From Dichelobacter nodosus (GTDB taxonomy: Bacteria; Pseudomonadota; Gammaproteobacteria; Beggiatoales; Beggiatoaceae): 36,438 nt of DNA. This document shows, in pieces, positions 1 through 8,112 of the stretch. The stretch is taken from assembly GCA_020720085.1 (NCBI GenBank), contig DYPE01000015.1, forward strand, positions 1 through 36,438, in the 5' to 3' direction. Position 1 is the first letter of the stretch. Every line of letters starts with the position of its first letter. Below the pieces are notes generated by a model that worked only from the letters and a program-made list of their open reading frames with translations, made no database searches and had not been told where the DNA came from. The position numbers and the translations under genes are program-made.

Positions 1-39
1 AAAAAAACCTGCCAAGTCTTTTTTAGACTTGGCAGGTTT
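1..39 (-). terminator. Rho-independent terminator downstream of dnaB
   Basis: A perfect 15-bp inverted repeat (arms 5-19 and 25-39) encloses a five-T loop. On the minus strand the stem is followed by a run of T formed by the A-tract at 1-7. It lies about 70 bases past the dnaB stop. The arms resemble dispersed palindromes seen in repeat-rich genomes, so it may be a repeat that also serves as a terminator. Confidence 0.75.
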
Positions 40-111
40 GGTGTGGTAAAACAGCACATCGGGCATTGCTGATCAAGCGGTGGGGTGGATCGTTGCAAAA
101 AAAAAGGGGGT

Positions 112-1464
112 TTAATACTCCCCAGCATATTCGCCGGACATAAAATTCTCAAACCGGGTGTATTGGCCGAGGAACGCTAAACGTACCATGCCCGTTGGTC
201 CATTGCGTTGTTTGGCAATATTAATTTCCGCAGAGCCTTTATCTTCGCTTTCTTCGTTGTACACCTCGTCGCGATAGATAAATACAATTAAATCTGCATC
301 TTGCTCGATACTACCGCTTTCACGCAAATCGGACATTACCGGGCGTTTATTGGGACGTTGTTCCAGCCCCCGGTTTAATTGCGAAAGGGCGATGACCGGC
401 ACCTGCATTTCTTTAGCCAACGCTTTTAACGAGCGCGAAATTTCCGCCACTTCATTTGTGCGATTTTCTTTGCTGCCGGGAATTTGCATGAGCTGCAAAT
501 AATCCAATACAATCAAATCCACACCGCCACGCTCGCGTACTAAGCGGCGCGTGCGTGCGCGCACTTCAGTTGGGCTAAGCGCGGGCGAGTCATCAATGTA
601 CAACGGTACTTCGCTGAGTAGGCTAATGGCTGAGGTTAATTTTGGCCAGTCATCTTCTTCCAGTTTACCGGTACGTACTTTATGCTGGTCAATTCGTCCT
701 AACGATGCCATCAAGCGCATGGCCAGTTGTTCGCCAGGCATTTCCATGCTGAACACGGCCACGATTTTTTTTTCTGAAATCGCTACATGTTCCGCAATAT
801 TCATGGCAAACGAAGTTTTGCCCATGGAGGGCCGTCCGGCGACGATGATTAAGTCTGAACGCTGTAAACCTGAAGTTTTGGCGTCAAAATCCGCAAAACC
901 AGTGGAAATGCCAGTGATGGCCGCTTCCTGGTGGAACAGTTCGTCGATTCTGTCCACTGCATTAACCAAGTATTCTTTGATTGGTACAAAATTGCCCCGG
1001 CGTGATTGTTGCTCGGCAATGGCGAATACTTTTTGTTCTGCTTCATCTAACAACTCGCCTGTGGTGCGGCCTTGCGGCTGATACGCGCTATTGGCAATTT
1101 CTGTCCCCACTTTGGCCAATTGCCGTAATACCGAGCGCTGGCGGACGATACCCGCGTAGGTGGTGATATTGGCGGCGCTAGGCGTGTTTTTCGCCAGCAG
1201 CCCCAAATATGCTAGGCCACCACATTCCTCCAACTGATTCTTGATTTTCAGCCGATCCGCCAACGTAATGACATCGCAAGGCTTATTGTCTTCTGCCAGT
1301 GTTTTGATGGCTTGAAAAATGAGTTGATGTTCTAGGCGATAGAAATCTTTTTCATGCAGATGCTCGGCAATTTGAATCCAAGCATCATTGTCCAGCATTA
1401 AACCGCCTAATACAGATTGTTCGGCTTCAATGGCGTGAGGGGGGACTTTTATATCATCTTCCAT
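112..1464 (-). CDS. dnaB: Replicative DNA helicase DnaB
   Basis: This 450-residue protein is the hexameric 5'-3' helicase that unwinds DNA ahead of the replication fork and recruits primase. The N-terminal DnaB domain (about residues 8-110, starting PPHAIEAEQSVLGG) is followed by a linker and a RecA-like C-terminal domain. Walker A is GRPSMGKTS at 210-218 and Walker B is the DYLQLM stretch near 323. A late SEIRES-like segment reads SDLRESGSIEQDADL. Length is typical and no intein is seen. It is the last gene of the rpsF-rpsR-rplI-dnaB block on the minus strand. A strong terminator lies just upstream, so it probably has its own promoter or depends on readthrough. The ribosome-binding site before the ATG is weak. 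Confidence 0.97.
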   Translation of the reverse strand: MEDDIKVPPHAIEAEQSVLGGLMLDNDAWIQIAEHLHEKDFYRLEHQLIFQAIKTLAEDNKPCDVITLADRLKIKNQLEECGGLAYLGLLAKNTPSAANITTYAGIVRQRSVLRQLAKVGTEIANSAYQPQGRTTGELLDEAEQKVFAIAEQQSRRGNFVPIKEYLVNAVDRIDELFHQEAAITGISTGFADFDAKTSGLQRSDLIIVAGRPSMGKTSFAMNIAEHVAISEKKIVAVFSMEMPGEQLAMRLMASLGRIDQHKVRTGKLEEDDWPKLTSAISLLSEVPLYIDDSPALSPTEVRARTRRLVRERGGVDLIVLDYLQLMQIPGSKENRTNEVAEISRSLKALAKEMQVPVIALSQLNRGLEQRPNKRPVMSDLRESGSIEQDADLIVFIYRDEVYNEESEDKGSAEINIAKQRNGPTGMVRLAFLGQYTRFENFMSGEYAGEY

Positions 1465-1487
1465 AGCAGGCTAATAGAAAAAAGGCG

Positions 1488-1525
1488 AAAAAAAAGCTCA
1501 TTTTCTATAAAAATAAAAAATGAGC
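1488..1525 (-). terminator. Rho-independent terminator between rplI and dnaB
   Basis: On the minus strand a 9-bp stem (arms 1517-1525 and 1496-1504, GCTCATTTT/AAAATGAGC) is followed directly by eight T (A-tract 1488-1495). It sits 51 bases after the rplI stop and 24 bases before the dnaB start, so it should limit transcription from the ribosomal protein genes into dnaB. Confidence 0.8.
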
Positions 1526-1576
1526 ATTGGGGAAGAATGGTTTGTGCGCTACGTGTTCAAACGAAGCCGCAGGGCA

Positions 1577-2032
1577 TTATGCCTCAGCAATGATGTCTAC
1601 TTTTAACGTGGCATCCACGTCAGCGTGTAAACGCACTTTGATTTTATATTCACCCACTTGGCGAATTGGGCCTTCTGGCAATAAAATCTCCCGCTTGGCC
1701 AATTCCAGTCCCATGGCGTTGGCGGCCTCAGCAATGTCAGTAGGCGATACCGAGCCAAACAGTTTGCCTTCGCCACCAGGCGCTGTTTTGCGCTCAATAA
1801 CCAGCGTGGCTTCTTCGATTTGCTCCGCACGGCGTTGTGCCTTGGCCAAATATTCCTCTTGGGCACGCTCTAACTCAGCGCGCCGGGCTTCAAACCGCGC
1901 AAGATTTTCCTTGGTAGCAGGTGCGGCCTTGCCTTGGGGGATAAGGAAGTTGCGGCCATAGCCGGGGCGAACCTGGACTTTTTCACCCAACCCGCCTAAA
2001 TGCTTTACTTTTTCTAATAATACCAATTCCAT
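1577..2032 (-). CDS. rplI: 50S ribosomal protein bL9
   Basis: bL9 is 151 residues here (149 in E. coli). It binds 23S rRNA near the L1 stalk base and helps keep the reading frame. The N-terminal RNA-binding domain starts MELVLLEKVKHLGGLGEKVQVRPGY and contains the family signature GYGRNFLIPQGKA. A long charged connecting helix (about residues 45-75) leads to the C-terminal domain. AGGAG sits six bases before the ATG. It lies 13 bases downstream of rpsR and is followed by a terminator. Confidence 0.98.
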   Translation of the reverse strand: MELVLLEKVKHLGGLGEKVQVRPGYGRNFLIPQGKAAPATKENLARFEARRAELERAQEEYLAKAQRRAEQIEEATLVIERKTAPGGEGKLFGSVSPTDIAEAANAMGLELAKREILLPEGPIRQVGEYKIKVRLHADVDATLKVDIIAEA

Positions 2033-2045
2033 GTGGTGCTCCTAA

Positions 2046-2276
2046 TTAGGTCTGTTGGGAATCGGAATACGGCAAGAGCGCCAAAAAGCGGGCACGTTTA
2101 ATGGCTGTGGCCAATTGCCGTTGGTATTTGGCCTTAGTTCCTGTAATCCGGCTAGGCACGATTTTGCCTGTTTCTGAAATGTAACTTTTCAGAATGGCGA
2201 TGTCTTTATAATCAATTTGTTCTACTTTTTCAGCAGTAAAGCGGCAAAATTTTTTGCGACGGAAATAACGCGACAT
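2046..2276 (-). CDS. rpsR: 30S ribosomal protein bS18
   Basis: bS18 is a 76-residue small-subunit protein that binds 16S rRNA in the platform as a partner of bS6. The sequence shows the family hallmarks RRKKFCRF near the start, [19 protein letters not shown] in the middle, and [25 protein letters not shown] toward the end. The start has AGGAG upstream. It lies directly between rpsF and rplI. The primosome gene priB, which sits between rpsF and rpsR in E. coli, is absent: only 23 bases separate the two genes. Confidence 0.98.
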   Translation of the reverse strand: MSRYFRRKKFCRFTAEKVEQIDYKDIAILKSYISETGKIVPSRITGTKAKYQRQLATAIKRARFLALLPYSDSQQT

Positions 2277-2299
2277 TACAATTCTCCTGGCGTTCTTGG

Positions 2300-2746
2300 T
2301 TAGCTTTGTTCTGGCGCATATTCGCCATGATCCGCTTCAATGGCGCGGCTCTTGTCATCCGTGTCTTCAGCGCTAGGGTTTTCTTCTTCGTAGGTATCCC
2401 CATCGTCTGTGCTGGGGCCTTGTTCATCCTTGGCGCGCAACATAATGGAAGGTTCGGTGACAGCCTTTTTGCAGATGATGACTAAATTACGGATTACCGC
2501 ATCATTAAAGCGGAACGAGGTAACCAATTCATTCAGTGTGGCTACGTCGCACTCAATATTCATCAGCACATAGTGCGCTTTATGAATTTTATTAATAGGA
2601 TAGGCCAACTGCCGACGCCCCCAATCTTCCAGGCGATGAACCCGGCCATTGGCAGCAGTTACCATGCCGCTGTAGCGCTCCATCATGGGAGATACTTGGT
2701 CACTTTGATCGGGATGTACTAAAAAAACCACTTCATAATGCTTCAT
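2300..2746 (-). CDS. rpsF: 30S ribosomal protein bS6
   Basis: bS6 is 148 residues here. It binds the central domain of 16S rRNA together with bS18. The fold begins [18 protein letters not shown] and contains the signature [16 protein letters not shown] and the [13 protein letters not shown]-type strand. After about residue 105 there is an acidic, low-complexity tail ([18 protein letters not shown]), longer than the glutamate tail of E. coli S6. AAAGGAG lies just before the ATG. It is the first gene of the ribosomal protein block. Confidence 0.98.
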   Translation of the reverse strand: MKHYEVVFLVHPDQSDQVSPMMERYSGMVTAANGRVHRLEDWGRRQLAYPINKIHKAHYVLMNIECDVATLNELVTSFRFNDAVIRNLVIICKKAVTEPSIMLRAKDEQGPSTDDGDTYEEENPSAEDTDDKSRAIEADHGEYAPEQS

Positions 2747-3043
2747 AACACTCCTTTCGGCTTGTAAAAGCTGCGATTAGGCAGCAAGGAGAGGCAGCGG
2801 GTTTTGCAAATTTCCTAGAATGGATTGATTTTAGCGCCGCCATGGAAAAATCGATAATTATATCCATTATTTTATGGGTAAGCAATGATGACACGATTGA
2901 TCCAGCAGTTTTTAATTTGAAACCACAAGGTAGCAACCTTGTGGCCAAAATGGCCTTGCATTGAGAGTTGCTGCAAAAAAAAGCGTAATCACTTGAAGCA
3001 ACGCAGGTTTTTGATGCCTGTGAGTCTGCTAGAGAAGAGAAAT
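2747..3043. promoter_or_regulatory. Intergenic region between the tRNAs and rpsF
   Basis: No gene is supported here. It must hold the rpsF promoter unless that lies upstream of the tRNAs. A 9-bp hairpin (2923-2931 with 2936-2944) follows tRNA-Arg on the minus strand and leads into an A/T-rich stretch, so it may terminate the tRNA transcript. No clear -35/-10 pair could be assigned by eye. Confidence 0.4.
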
Positions 3044-3119
3044 TGGTGCCCTGAACAGGAATTGAACCTGTGGCCTTCCCCTTAGGAGGGGGACGCTCTA
3101 TCCCCTGAGCTACCAGGGC
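3044..3119 (-). tRNA. tRNA-Arg (anticodon CCU)
   Basis: The minus strand folds as a 76-nt cloverleaf. The acceptor is GCCCTGG paired with TCAGGGC, with one G-T pair. The anticodon loop is CTCCTAA flanked by TCCCC and GGGGA, giving anticodon CCT. The T-arm contains GGTTCAATTCC, and the 3' CCA is encoded. It reads the AGG arginine codon. Confidence 0.95.
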
Positions 3120-3212
3120 GGAGGAATGGGGCAATGCAGGTTGTAAAGAGGTGAATGATTGACTGGTGGCCATATCCAGCACGATTGCCGTCATCTGGCG
3201 GTTTGGCTGGAT

Positions 3213-3288
<76 letters not shown>

Positions 3289-3437
3289 GTTTGATTTATA
3301 AAGGCAATAGTTTACACCGTACGCGCCAAATTGGCTAGATCAGAATTTGCACGCAAGGCGTACAGGCATTCTTGGCAGTTGTTTTCTGTTCGCACCAACG
3401 CTCAAGCTTGCGCTCAAGCGTTGGATTTATGTCTATG

Positions 3438-4970
3438 CTACACCTGCGGATGGGTGCGTTGTGCCAGGGTAAAAATTTTATTCAGCGCATGAATGTATGC
3501 CTTGGCAGAAGCAATAATAATATCGGTATCCGCGCCTTGGCCGGTGATGATGCGCCCGTCCAATTCCAGCCGCACGCTGACCTCGCCTTGCGCGTCGGTG
3601 CCGTTGGTAACATTTTGTACTGAATATAATTGCAAGGCGCAACCAGTATTTAACAGCGCTTCAATGGCATTGTAGGTGGCGTCCACCGGGCCGCTGCCAT
3701 GCGCGTCGATGCTGCGTTCTTGCTCATCAATGCGCAAGGTGATGTGGGCGTGCGGCGTTTCGCCAGTTTCCGAGCATACTTTCAATGCCACCAGCTTAAA
3801 CCGCTCGCCTGCGGTGGCCAACGCATCGGTGATCAGTGCTTGCAAATCCTCGTCGTAAATTTCGTGTTTTTTATCCGCCAATTCCTTGAAACGCAAGAAC
3901 GTTACGTTCAATTCTTCCTCGGATTGAAATTCTATACCCAATTCCTTGAGCCGCTCGCGCAAGGCGTTGCGGCCCGAGTGCTTGCCCAACACCATGCGGT
4001 TGGCTTTCCAACCCACGTCTTCGGCGCGCATGATTTCGTAAGTCTCGCGGAATTTGATGACGCCATCTTGGTGAATGCCGGATTCATGGGCAAACGCATT
4101 TTCGCCCACCACGGCTTTGTTGGGCTGCACGGGAAAGCCGGTGATGGAGGATACCAAGCGCGAGCAGGTCATAATCTGCGTGGTGTCCAAGCCCACGTTG
4201 CATGGGAAAATGTCCTGGCGGGTGCGTACTGCCATAACGATTTCTTCCAACGCGGCATTGCCCGCGCGCTCGCCTAAGCCATTGACCGTACACTCCACTT
4301 GTCGCGCGCCGTGCATTACGGCGGACAGGGAATTGGCCACGGCCAAGCCCAAATCATTGTGACAGTGCACGGAAAACACTGCTTGATCGGCATTGGGAAT
4401 GCGCTGGATCAACTCGCCCACCAGCGCGCCAAAGCGGTCGGGCAAGTTATATCCCACGGTGTCAGGAATATTAATTGTGCCCGCGCCTGCGCGGATGACT
4501 GCTTCAATGACGCGGCACAAAAAGTCCACATCCGAGCGGCCCGCGTCCTCTGGCGAAAATTCCACATCATCGGTGAATTGGCGCGCATACTGCACCGCGC
4601 GCACGGCCTGCGCCACTACCTGATCCGGCGTCATGCGCAGTTTTTTCTCCATGTGAATCGGCGAAGTGGCAATAAAGGTATGAATGCGAAAGCGTTCTGC
4701 TGGGCGTAATGCTTCGGCAGCGCGGTCAATGTCCGCGTCCAGCGCGCGCGCCAAACCGCACACGGTGCTGTCTTTAATGGCAGCGGCTACCGCTTGCACG
4801 GCCTCGAAATCGCCTACGCTGGCAATCGGAAAGCCCGCTTCGATGATGTCCACACGCATTTTTTCCAATGCCTTGGCAATGCGGACCTTTTCTTCGCGGG
4901 TCATGGATGCGCCTGGGCTTTGTTCGCCGTCGCGCAAGGTGGTGTCAAAAATAATCAATTTGTTGTTCAT
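3438..4970 (-). CDS. leuA: 2-isopropylmalate synthase
   Basis: LeuA catalyses the first committed step of leucine synthesis, condensing acetyl-CoA with 2-oxoisovalerate. The protein is 510 residues, close to the 523 of E. coli. The catalytic TIM barrel opens with [13 protein letters not shown] (about 8-20), which supplies a metal-binding aspartate. The HCHNDLGLA motif near residue 200 gives further metal ligands, and [14 protein letters not shown] and HESGIHQDG follow. The C-terminal regulatory (LeuA dimer) domain covers roughly 390-500 and normally mediates leucine feedback. AGGAG precedes the ATG by eight bases. It is monocistronic here, with no leuB, leuC or leuD nearby. Confidence 0.97.
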   Translation of the reverse strand: MNNKLIIFDTTLRDGEQSPGASMTREEKVRIAKALEKMRVDIIEAGFPIASVGDFEAVQAVAAAIKDSTVCGLARALDADIDRAAEALRPAERFRIHTFIATSPIHMEKKLRMTPDQVVAQAVRAVQYARQFTDDVEFSPEDAGRSDVDFLCRVIEAVIRAGAGTINIPDTVGYNLPDRFGALVGELIQRIPNADQAVFSVHCHNDLGLAVANSLSAVMHGARQVECTVNGLGERAGNAALEEIVMAVRTRQDIFPCNVGLDTTQIMTCSRLVSSITGFPVQPNKAVVGENAFAHESGIHQDGVIKFRETYEIMRAEDVGWKANRMVLGKHSGRNALRERLKELGIEFQSEEELNVTFLRFKELADKKHEIYDEDLQALITDALATAGERFKLVALKVCSETGETPHAHITLRIDEQERSIDAHGSGPVDATYNAIEALLNTGCALQLYSVQNVTNGTDAQGEVSVRLELDGRIITGQGADTDIIIASAKAYIHALNKIFTLAQRTHPQV

Positions 4971-5330
4971 GGACGTGCTCCTGCTGTGCGCCGCGCATGA
5001 GGCGTGGCGAATGAATCAATTTGCTTTAAGGGAAATGATGGAATTTTTGCGTATTTTCGCCCTCGCCAGGGCAAGCGTAGCGATTCTGCCCCTTAGGGCA
5101 GAAGCAACGGAAGCAGCAGGAAAAAAGCGCACAAGCCAACGCTGGCAGTGGCGCGCCAGGCTGTGCTTGTCAACAACGGGGAAAATGCAGATTGGGTATT
5201 CATACGCGCCACTTTTGCTATGCGGAGGAATTTCTTTCACTATACCGTCTTCGCCATGCCTTTACAAGGGGCAGATCGCGCCTGTATTATCCCACACCCA
5301 ATCGCTATTTCGGCAAAGGACAGCCCAACC
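4971..5330. promoter_or_regulatory. Divergent leuA-tadA intergenic region
   Basis: This 360-base region between divergent leuA and tadA should contain both promoters. Two small palindromes lie about 90-130 bases upstream of leuA: GCCCT/AGGGC around 5060-5074, and CTGCCC/GGGCAG around 5087-5102. They could fold in a leuA leader RNA. I see no leucine-codon-rich leader peptide, so classical attenuation is not supported. No gene is supported in the region. Confidence 0.4.
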
Positions 5331-5870
5331 GTGCAGCACTTCTTCTCCATGCAACCGCCAAACCCCAGTCCCAACGCTGCGGATAACGAATGGGATGCGT
5401 ATTGGATGCGCCAAGCGCTGGCCTTGGCGGAGCTGGCGGGCGCGTGTAATGAAGTGCCGGTGGGCGCGGTATTGGTGCGTGATCAACAAGTTATCGGGCA
5501 GGGCTGGAACCAGCCTATTCTGGCTCACGACCCCAGCGCGCACGCGGAAATTTTGGCGTTGCGCGCCGCTGGCCGTGCTGTGGGCAATTATCGTTTGCCG
5601 GGCAGTGTGCTGTACGTAACGCTGGAGCCGTGCCCGATGTGCGCGGGCGCGCTGATCCACGCCCGTGTGCAACGGCTGGTATTTGCTGCCGCTGATCCGC
5701 GCACGGGTGCGGCGGGCAGTGTGTATTCTTTATTACAAGACCCGCGCCACAATCACGCGGTGGCGATCACCAGCGGCGTGCTGGCGCAACCGTGCGGCGC
5801 GCTGTTGGCGGAGTTTTTCCAGCGCCGACGCGCTGAGCACAAATTGGCAAAATCAGTTGTGGCTGGCTGA
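5331..5870 (+). CDS. tadA: tRNA-specific adenosine deaminase TadA
   Basis: TadA deaminates adenosine 34 of tRNA-Arg(ACG) to inosine. From the GTG at 5331 the protein is 179 residues (167 in E. coli). The zinc site is intact: HAE at 71-73 gives the histidine ligand and proton-shuttling glutamate, and PCPMC at 100-104 gives the two cysteines. The TLEPCPMCAGALIHAR and DPRTGAAGS stretches are typical. The GTG is chosen because AAAGGA lies ten bases upstream; an in-frame ATG at 5349 (173 residues) is the alternative. The last 18 bases overlap, tail to tail, the 3' end of the V-ATPase subunit E gene on the other strand. Confidence 0.93.
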   Translation: MQHFFSMQPPNPSPNAADNEWDAYWMRQALALAELAGACNEVPVGAVLVRDQQVIGQGWNQPILAHDPSAHAEILALRAAGRAVGNYRLPGSVLYVTLEPCPMCAGALIHARVQRLVFAAADPRTGAAGSVYSLLQDPRHNHAVAITSGVLAQPCGALLAEFFQRRRAEHKLAKSVVAG

Positions 5871-6506
5871 CGCTGGCAGCAGGCGGGAGAGCACCACTTG
5901 GCGCAGAGCGTCCGCCAGTTGTTGGCTGCGCCCTTCAAACGTATTGTCCACGCGGATGCGCCGATCCACGCTGTACAGCACGACACCGCCCACACACTCT
6001 GGCGGCGGCATGATGGCGAGGTGTATGGTTTTGGTTGGCGCGATCATGGCGGCAATGGCAGACCAGCGGCTGTGCAGGCGGTGATAATCGCGCGTGTTCA
6101 CTTCTGCAATTAATTCATCGCGTTCCACAGCCTGCGCTGCTTCGCGCAATAAATGATGAAACAGCGGCAAATAGCGCGTGTCATCATCCAACAGCCCCTG
6201 CCAGAGGGAGCGCAATTGGGCCAGTGTGCCGTCCACCAGCGCCCAACGCGCGCGGTCGATTTCCGCTTGCAATTGCAATGTCACGCCCTGCACTGTGCGG
6301 TGATACGTGCGATCCGCTACCGTTTGCGCGGCCTTAGCCTCGCGCTCCTGTAATTGGCGCAAACGGGCATGGCACTCCGCCTCGATTTGTGCAGCAGCAC
6401 GGCGGCCTTGTTCGCGCTGCTCCTCTGCCAACTCCTGCGCGCGGCGCAAAATGGCTTGTTCCAGCGCCTGTGCGGGCGGCACTTCGTGGGATGTCGTAGC
6501 AGTCAT
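5853..6506 (-). CDS. atpE: V-type ATP synthase subunit E
   Basis: Subunit E forms part of the peripheral stalk of V/A-type rotary ATPases. The 217-residue protein has a long charged coiled-coil N-terminal half (about 15-90, rich in Glu, Arg, Gln and Ala). The conserved C-terminal domain contains GGVVLYS, then RRIRVDNTFEGR and a final helix, the family signature. The start is the ATG at 6506, which overlaps the subunit F stop as ATGA, with GGAGG seven bases upstream. Upstream in-frame ATGs would run far into gene F and are rejected. No gene for subunit A, B or D follows; tadA overlaps its 3' end instead. Confidence 0.85.
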   Translation of the reverse strand: MTATTSHEVPPAQALEQAILRRAQELAEEQREQGRRAAAQIEAECHARLRQLQEREAKAAQTVADRTYHRTVQGVTLQLQAEIDRARWALVDGTLAQLRSLWQGLLDDDTRYLPLFHHLLREAAQAVERDELIAEVNTRDYHRLHSRWSAIAAMIAPTKTIHLAIMPPPECVGGVVLYSVDRRIRVDNTFEGRSQQLADALRQVVLSRLLPASASHN

Positions 6507-6823
6507 TCTTGCGCCTCCAATGCCGACGGGCCGAGCACTTTGCGCACCAACGCTTCCACGGGCGGATGATAATCCTGCGGCGTAGCCAAGGATGGAATTT
6601 CGATTAAAATTAATGAGCCAGCCCGCTGGCGCGCGTGCGCGTAGCAGCGCCCCAACGCGGGCGGCAGGGTTTGTTGCAAAAACACCAGGGCTTTCTCCTT
6701 GCGTTGCAATAACGTGCACAGCATGGCTTCTACTTCAGCGGGCGCAGCGTTGGGAAAAGTTTCAAAGCCGAGCAGCACAAAACCATCCATCAACGCGGCC
6801 TCGCCGAACGCCAGCAAACGCAT
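6503..6823 (-). CDS. atpF: V-type ATP synthase subunit F
   Basis: The 106-residue protein matches subunit F of V/A-type ATPases, a small Rossmann-like protein of the central stalk. The N-terminal strand and GFETFPNAAPAEVEAM segment, the middle KEKALVFLQQ segment and the following LILIEIPSL strand are the typical pattern. Its start overlaps the subunit K stop (TAATG) and its stop overlaps the subunit E start (ATGA), so all three genes look translationally coupled. The family is divergent and the call depends partly on the neighbours. Confidence 0.78.
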   Translation of the reverse strand: MRLLAFGEAALMDGFVLLGFETFPNAAPAEVEAMLCTLLQRKEKALVFLQQTLPPALGRCYAHARQRAGSLILIEIPSLATPQDYHPPVEALVRKVLGPSALEAQE

Positions 6824-7266
6824 TACATTTTTCCCAGCAACAAAATCGAAACCACCAGCCCATAAATAGCGATGCCCTCAGCCAGGCCAATAAAAATCAG
6901 GCTGCGGCCAAACGCTTCGGGTTTTTCCGCCACCACAGCCAGTGCTGCGGCACCTATCGGCCCTACCGCCAAGCCCGCGCCTATGGTAGACGCCGCTGTG
7001 GGAATGCCTGCGCCCAAGATGGCCAAGCCCATACCTTCGCTGATGATTTTTGCTTCTTGCGCCACCTCTTGCACGGCCAACGCTTCGCGCGCACCCAACC
7101 ACAGCAGCACGATTAAGCCGCCGACAAAGGCCAGCAAATTCAGGCCCAGCACAAACTTCATCCGCCCCAACGGGGCAGCCGCGCGAGTTGCCCCGCACTC
7201 GTATTGCCAACCGGCAACGACCGTGCCCAGCACCATTGCTGTCATGAGAACCGTAATCCAATACAT
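6823..7266 (-). CDS. atpK: V-type ATP synthase subunit K (proteolipid ring)
   Basis: This 147-residue, four-helix membrane protein is a c/K-type rotor ring subunit. TM1 is about residues 4-20, TM2 about 37-59, TM3 about 78-112 and TM4 about 121-145. TM3 carries the small-residue GAGLAVGPIGAAA packing motif. TM4 carries the likely ion-binding carboxylate, Glu130 in GLAEGIAIYG. No equivalent acid is seen in the first hairpin, so each protomer probably has one ion site. The sequence resembles H+-type more than Na+-type rings, but the coupling ion cannot be fixed by eye. AGGAG lies eight bases before the ATG. The gene for subunit I, the usual upstream neighbour, is missing. Confidence 0.85.
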   Translation of the reverse strand: MYWITVLMTAMVLGTVVAGWQYECGATRAAAPLGRMKFVLGLNLLAFVGGLIVLLWLGAREALAVQEVAQEAKIISEGMGLAILGAGIPTAASTIGAGLAVGPIGAAALAVVAEKPEAFGRSLIFIGLAEGIAIYGLVVSILLLGKM

Positions 7267-7294
7267 AGTTTAAGCTCCTGTGTGAAATGGCCGA

Positions 7295-7330
7295 CTACGG
7301 CGGTGTTCCCGTCTACGGCGGTGTTCCCGC
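7295..7330. repeat. 18-bp tandem duplication upstream of the V-ATPase genes
   Basis: Two adjacent copies (7295-7312 and 7313-7330) of CTACGGCGGTGTTCCCG plus one variable base. Copy 2 includes GGCGG/CCGCC, so it can form a short hairpin. It lies about 30 bases upstream of the subunit K start, in its probable leader. Confidence 0.7.
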
Positions 7331-7402
7331 CCTGGTGCGGCCCGCCACAATTTTTTATTATAACGCCTTTTGCGCACCAACGGCGCATGGGAGATAAACA
7401 AC

Positions 7403-7610
7403 CAGCAATTCCCAATTTAAGACCATGAGATTAATATGGATATGACTTGCATGCCCAGAAAACATGCCGTTATTCCATCCAACAAGAAATATACGAAAAA
7501 TCCGGCTGCATAACGCCATGTCAATCACATGGATATTTATTATAAAAACACCTTTTTTCAATATGATATAAAGACATTTTAATAAAGTAATCTTAAATTG
7601 AGAATTGCTG
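7403..7610. repeat. MITE-like element with 18-bp terminal inverted repeats
   Basis: Terminal arms 7403-7420 and 7593-7610 match as inverted repeats at 17 of 18 positions (CAGCAATTCCCAATTTAA). The 172-bp interior is A/T-rich and has no supported gene. The same CAGCAATTCCC end bounds the element at 22218-22367. No convincing target-site duplication is visible. It occupies the place where V-ATPase subunit I would be expected. Confidence 0.55.
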
Positions 7611-7761
7611 CCTTTCAACTTAAGCGGGTTACTTTTTTGTGGATTATGAAGGTGCACAATATAATCAACTGTCTCATAATTTTCATATTTCGTGGAGATA
7701 GCGGATAAATACAGCCGGATAGGTAGGATAGGCAACATCTTTATCATGGACATTACCCTAA

Positions 7762-8101
7762 TCCCAAATTGAACCCTTCACCCCACACAAACTGGACTCT
7801 GGGCGTTATCGCTCGGTCAGTGAACTGGTGAACGCAGTGTTATGTCTGATGTTAGAGCGCGAGAAGCACCTGACGGAATTGAAAGCCGATATTCAAGTTG
7901 GCATTGCGTATGAAAATCCGCCAGCCGCAACCCGTGTTGCGCAAATCTTGATGCAGAGCAGGACGGCAACGGGAAGAGCTTGCGCCGGGGCTGCGCAGTT
8001 TTCTGGCAAAGAACTACATCATCTTTTACCGCGTTGCCGCAGAGCATGTGGAGATTATCCGAATTTTGAATGCGGCACGCGACATTGACAGTTTGTTTTG
8101 A
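7762..8101 (+). pseudogene. Decayed parDE toxin-antitoxin remnant
   Basis: In one frame, bases 7795-7910 read SGRYRSVSELVNAVL followed by a charged helix, like the C-terminal half of ParD antitoxins. There is no start codon or N-terminal ribbon, and a stop lies upstream at 7759-7761. After a frame change, 7964-8101 reads RQREELAPGLRSFLAKNYIIFYRV, then IIRILNAARDIDSLF and a stop, the typical C-terminal third of ParE-family toxins. Most of ParE and the ParD N-terminus are deleted, so neither product should work. The ParE stop overlaps the ribosome-binding site of the next gene. The assignment rests on motif recognition. Confidence 0.7.
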
Positions 8102-8112
8102 GGTAAAAAAAC

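Noticed and set aside
3378-3430. Inverted repeat CCAACGCT/AGCGTTGG after leuA as terminator
   Set aside because: There is no T-run after it on the minus strand, and the long loop makes a weak stem.
7358-7753. 131-residue minus-strand open frame upstream of atpK
   Set aside because: It spans the MITE-like element, has low complexity and no family resemblance to subunit I or any other protein.
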